Shown here piece by piece: positions 6,757 through 7,981 of a stretch of DNA of 7,981 nt. This DNA comes from Deltaproteobacteria bacterium (lineage in GTDB: Bacteria > Desulfobacterota > Desulfobacteria > Desulfobacterales > ETH-SRB1). The notes beneath the pieces were generated by a model. The model was given only the letters and a program-made list of their open reading frames with translations, was not told the DNA's origin and did no database searches. The DNA is taken from positions 1 through 7,981 of the forward strand of contig JAUWQK010000058.1 of the NCBI GenBank assembly GCA_030611115.1, read 5' to 3'. Made by a program: the position numbers and the translations under genes. Each line of letters starts with the position of its first letter. Position 1 is the first letter of the stretch.

Positions 6757-6828
6757 AATCCCTCAATCCCCAAATCCCCAAATTCCTCAATCCCTCAATC
6801 CCTCAATCCCTCAATTCCTCAATTCCCA
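6757..6828. repeat. Octamer tandem array between gspI and gspJ (9 units)
   Basis: Nine contiguous 8-bp units on the plus strand, variants of AATCCCTC (AATCCCCA, AATTCCTC, AATTCCCA also occur). In the coding direction each unit reads GAGGGATT or GAGGAATT, a Shine-Dalgarno-like word every 8 nt. The array overlaps the end of gspI: the TGA stop (6821-6819) and the preceding Gly-Asn codons lie inside it. Confidence 0.92.
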
Positions 6829-7235
6829 ACAAACCTGTATTTTCTCAGGTTATAAGTGAGTTCATCGTTATTAAAGGATATGGTAACATCAATTTTTTTA
6901 AGATCTTTAGCGGTTGTGCCAAGAAAGTTAGATTCAATATCCTCTATTGATACGTTCCATCTGTATTCCGGGAATTCCTCCCTAAAATTTCCCGAATCAT
7001 CTATCAGTTCATTTGATGTGGTTATTTCAAGTTCCGCAATTTTGCCATGAGCCAGCAGCGGTGCGGTTGTATAAAATTTTATAGAGGTATTCATAGAGAT
7101 GGTTTGAGCATGCATTCTATAAACAGCAACAAGGACGATGGAAATTATGGAGATTGATACCATTATTTCGAGCAATGTAAAGCCGGCAGCCGGCTTAAGG
7201 ACTCGCCTAACCTTCAAATCCAGAATATTCCTCAT
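6819..7235 (-). CDS. gspI: Type II secretion minor pseudopilin GspI
   Basis: A 138-residue pseudopilin. An 18-residue leader (basic KVRRVLK, ending AAG-18) is followed by FTLLEIMVSISIISIVLVAV, with Glu at mature position 5 and a membrane helix at about 19-39. The C-terminal domain has LLAHGKIAELE (60-70) and EYRWNVSIEDI (90-100), matching the conserved 'W' region of GspI. GspI nucleates the tip complex with GspJ and GspK in known systems. The ATG at 7235 overlaps the end of gspH by 29 bp in another frame, with AAGGT about 8 nt upstream, so translation is probably coupled. The last residues (VGN) and the TGA stop are supplied by an octamer array, so the natural C-terminus may have been altered by the array. 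The DNA encoding the KPAAG cleavage site is itself a palindrome (7180-7196). Confidence 0.93.
   Translation of the reverse strand: MRNILDLKVRRVLKPAAGFTLLEIMVSISIISIVLVAVYRMHAQTISMNTSIKFYTTAPLLAHGKIAELEITTSNELIDDSGNFREEFPEYRWNVSIEDIESNFLGTTAKDLKKIDVTISFNNDELTYNLRKYRFVGN
7180..7196. repeat. Palindrome at the GspI leader cleavage codons
   Basis: AAGCCGGC-A-GCCGGCTT has perfect 8-bp arms around one base, within gspI codons for Lys-Pro-Ala-Ala-Gly. It could form a stem in the mRNA near the start of gspI. It may be coincidence from Pro/Ala/Gly codons. Confidence 0.4.
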
Positions 7236-7731
7236 ACAGTTTTACCTTTGATAAAAAAGGTTCAATAAGAAAGGAGAGCTGGTTGTTATCATCGTCTTTG
7301 ATATGAATCAACGCCATGTCAGAATGGCCGTCAGGGTAAAAACAGATATCGGCCAGGCCGGACATGATTTTATTATTGCCCGGGAACTCAACATCCAGCA
7401 GTTCAACATCATCCGGAATCAAGAATCCCTGTTGCCCTGCTTTTAAAATTTCTTCTTCCGACATGGATTCATCTGTCACCCAAAGCTGTCTGCTTTCCAT
7501 ATCAACGTACATGGTATAAAGCTTCTGATCGCGAAAAGATTTTTCTTTTAAAGACTGCGATGTTATCATAATCCAGCGAGAAACTTTTTTTGTGTTATCC
7601 GGCATGGTTTTGTTATGAAAACGGGGAACCGAGACAAAAGTTATTATGCTTATGAGAGATATAACAACAATTAGCTCAATAAGAGTAAATCCGTCATTCC
7701 AGCATTCCTGCATTCCAGCATTTATTTTCAT
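7207..7731 (-). CDS. gspH: Type II secretion minor pseudopilin GspH
   Basis: From the ATG at 7731 the protein has 174 residues, normal for GspH. The leader MKINAGMQECWNDG is cut before FTLIELIVVISLISIITFVSV, with Glu at mature position 5 and a membrane helix at about 15-36. The C-terminal beta-rich domain contains DICFYPDGHSDMALIHI (about 128-144) and QLSFLIEPFLSKVKL (about 151-165), a standard FimT/GspH pattern. GspH links the tip complex to the GspG filament in known systems. Start choice: ATG 7731 has GGGA 7 nt upstream. The frame is open further up to a TTG at 7785, but that segment is encoded by a palindromic repeat (VAWTNLFVRVR). Most leader residues come from a second octamer array (7693-7724). 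The TAG stop lies inside gspI, a 29-bp overlap. gspG ends 135 bp upstream. Confidence 0.92.
   Translation of the reverse strand: MKINAGMQECWNDGFTLIELIVVISLISIITFVSVPRFHNKTMPDNTKKVSRWIMITSQSLKEKSFRDQKLYTMYVDMESRQLWVTDESMSEEEILKAGQQGFLIPDDVELLDVEFPGNNKIMSGLADICFYPDGHSDMALIHIKDDDNNQLSFLIEPFLSKVKLYEEYSGFEG
7693..7724. repeat. Octamer array inside the GspH leader codons (4 units)
   Basis: Four 8-bp units on the plus strand, GTCATTCC, AGCATTCC, TGCATTCC, AGCATTTA, all built on CATTCC. In the coding direction they read GGAATG every 8 nt. They encode leader residues from Asn to Asp just before the cleavage Gly, including the internal Met (GGAATG gives a GGA then ATG). Confidence 0.75.
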
Positions 7732-7737
7732 CCCAGT

Positions 7738-7742
7738 ATCCC
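7738..7742 (-). promoter_or_regulatory. Putative ribosome binding site of gspH, edge of a repeat
   Basis: In the coding direction GGGA (7742-7739) stands 7 nt before the ATG at 7731. Its first two G bases are the terminal bases of the 35-bp repeat at 7741-7775, the same arrangement as at gspJ. It favours the ATG over the upstream TTG. Confidence 0.45.
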
Positions 7743-7775
7743 GAACACGGACAAACAAGTTTGTCCATGCCACCC
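7741..7775. repeat. Palindromic repeat, copy 2 (upstream of gspH)
   Basis: The 35 bp are identical to 6713-6747 and in the same orientation, with the same GGACAAAC-AA-GTTTGTCC core. It lies between an octamer array (7792-7862) and the gspH start, and is followed, as in copy 1, by TCATCCAA with a 1-bp length difference in between. Confidence 0.9.
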
Positions 7776-7791
7776 AATCATCCAACCATCC

Positions 7792-7862
7792 AATTCCTAA
7801 ATTCCTAAATTCCTAAATTCCTAAATTCCTAAATTCCTAAATTCCTAAATTCCTAAATCCCT
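7792..7862. repeat. Octamer tandem array between gspG and gspH (about 9 units)
   Basis: Seven perfect AAATTCCT units (7799-7854) are flanked by a partial unit AATTCCT (7792-7798) and a one-substitution unit AAATCCCT (7855-7862). In the coding direction each unit reads AGGAATTT, again a Shine-Dalgarno-like AGGA every 8 nt. The array starts 4 bp after the gspG stop. The perfect copies suggest recent or ongoing slippage expansion. Confidence 0.95.
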
Positions 7863-7866
7863 TTAC

Positions 7867-7981
7867 CTATTCAATATCCCAGCTATTAATATCCTTATTT
7901 TTGTCTTCCCCGCCGGAAACACCGTCAGCTCCGTATGAAATTATGTCATAGTCGTCGTTAACGCCCGGACAAAGATAAATA
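7867..7981 (-). CDS. gspG: Type II secretion major pseudopilin GspG, C-terminal end only
   Basis: The last 37 codons plus a TAG stop (7869-7867) are present; the rest lies beyond the right edge. The peptide runs IYLCPGVNDDYDIISYGADG and continues through SGGEDKNKDINSWDIE. This is the hallmark GspG C-terminus: the (D)YDIISYGADG strand and the Gly/Asp-rich loop ending DI-x-SW, which binds calcium in characterised GspG proteins. GspG builds the pseudopilus shaft that is thought to push substrates through the secretin. It is upstream of gspH in the usual G-H-I-J-K order. No repeat intrudes into the coding part seen, but an octamer array begins 4 bp after the stop. Confidence 0.93.
   Translation of the reverse strand, partial: IYLCPGVNDDYDIISYGADGVSGGEDKNKDINSWDIE

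Noticed and set aside
6693..7050. Plus-strand frames over the octamer array and gspI (6693-6950, 6856-7050)
   Set aside because: One is largely translation of the octamer repeat (recurring Ser-Ile-Pro-Gln type residues) and the other lies antisense to conserved GspI.
7792..7862. CRISPR array
   Set aside because: Units are only 8 bp, directly contiguous, with no unique spacers. This is a simple tandem repeat.
1..7981. A type IV pilus locus instead of a T2SS
   Set aside because: GspK with its DWLDSGDDD/GAESDYY signature, GspC with HR and PDZ domains and the GspG C-terminal calcium-loop sequence are T2SS-specific. PilM/N/O/P/Q counterparts do not fit.
1..7981. A previously undescribed protein system (defence, toxin-antitoxin, new mobile element with its own proteins)
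   Set aside because: All credible coding capacity is accounted for by nine known T2SS genes. No additional protein gene was found in the gaps, so novelty here is limited to repeats and their placement.

Overview
The window is almost entirely one operon, read on the minus strand, for a type II secretion system (T2SS, general secretory pathway). In the direction of transcription (right to left) the genes are gspG (3' end only), gspH, gspI, gspJ, gspK, gspL, gspM, gspC and gspD (5' two-thirds only). I see no convincing gene on the plus strand. The DNA is AT-rich. Gene content, gene order and the very repeat-rich intergenic DNA suggest a Desulfobacterota ('deltaproteobacterial') genome, perhaps a Desulfobacterales member. 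That placement is an inference from style, not from a marker gene.

Region by region. 7867-7981: C-terminus of the major pseudopilin GspG. 6014-7731: the minor pseudopilins GspH, GspI and GspJ, each with a prepilin leader cut between Gly and Phe. 4929-6017: the large tip pseudopilin GspK, which overlaps gspJ by an ATGA. 4645-4928: a 284-bp gap with no gene, bounded by oppositely oriented 9-bp-period repeats. 3154-4644: GspL, a cytoplasmic actin-like domain plus one membrane helix. 3000-3153: a gap holding a heptamer array and a roughly 100-bp inverted-repeat element. 2481-2999: GspM. 1597-2433: GspC with HR and PDZ domains. 1382-1596: a gap packed with dispersed repeats. 1-1381: the secretin GspD, with signal peptide, N0-N3 and the start of the secretin domain.

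How they work together (family knowledge). GspG-K are processed by a prepilin peptidase and form the periplasmic pseudopilus, with the H/I/J/K group at its tip. GspL and GspM form the inner-membrane platform that couples to the ATPase GspE. GspC bridges the platform to the periplasmic N-domains of GspD, which forms the outer-membrane channel. GspE, GspF and the prepilin peptidase are not in the window.

I did not find an undescribed protein system. The unusual part is the non-coding DNA. Most spacers carry short tandem arrays (period 7, 8 or 9 bp) or inverted repeats. Two spacers, in front of gspH and gspJ, carry the same composite element in the same orientation: an octamer array followed by a 35-bp identical palindrome. 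Its downstream end supplies part of the likely ribosome binding site. Some repeats reach into genes: an octamer array supplies the gspI stop codon, another encodes most of the GspH leader peptide, and an inverted-repeat arm supplies two bases of the gspL stop codon.
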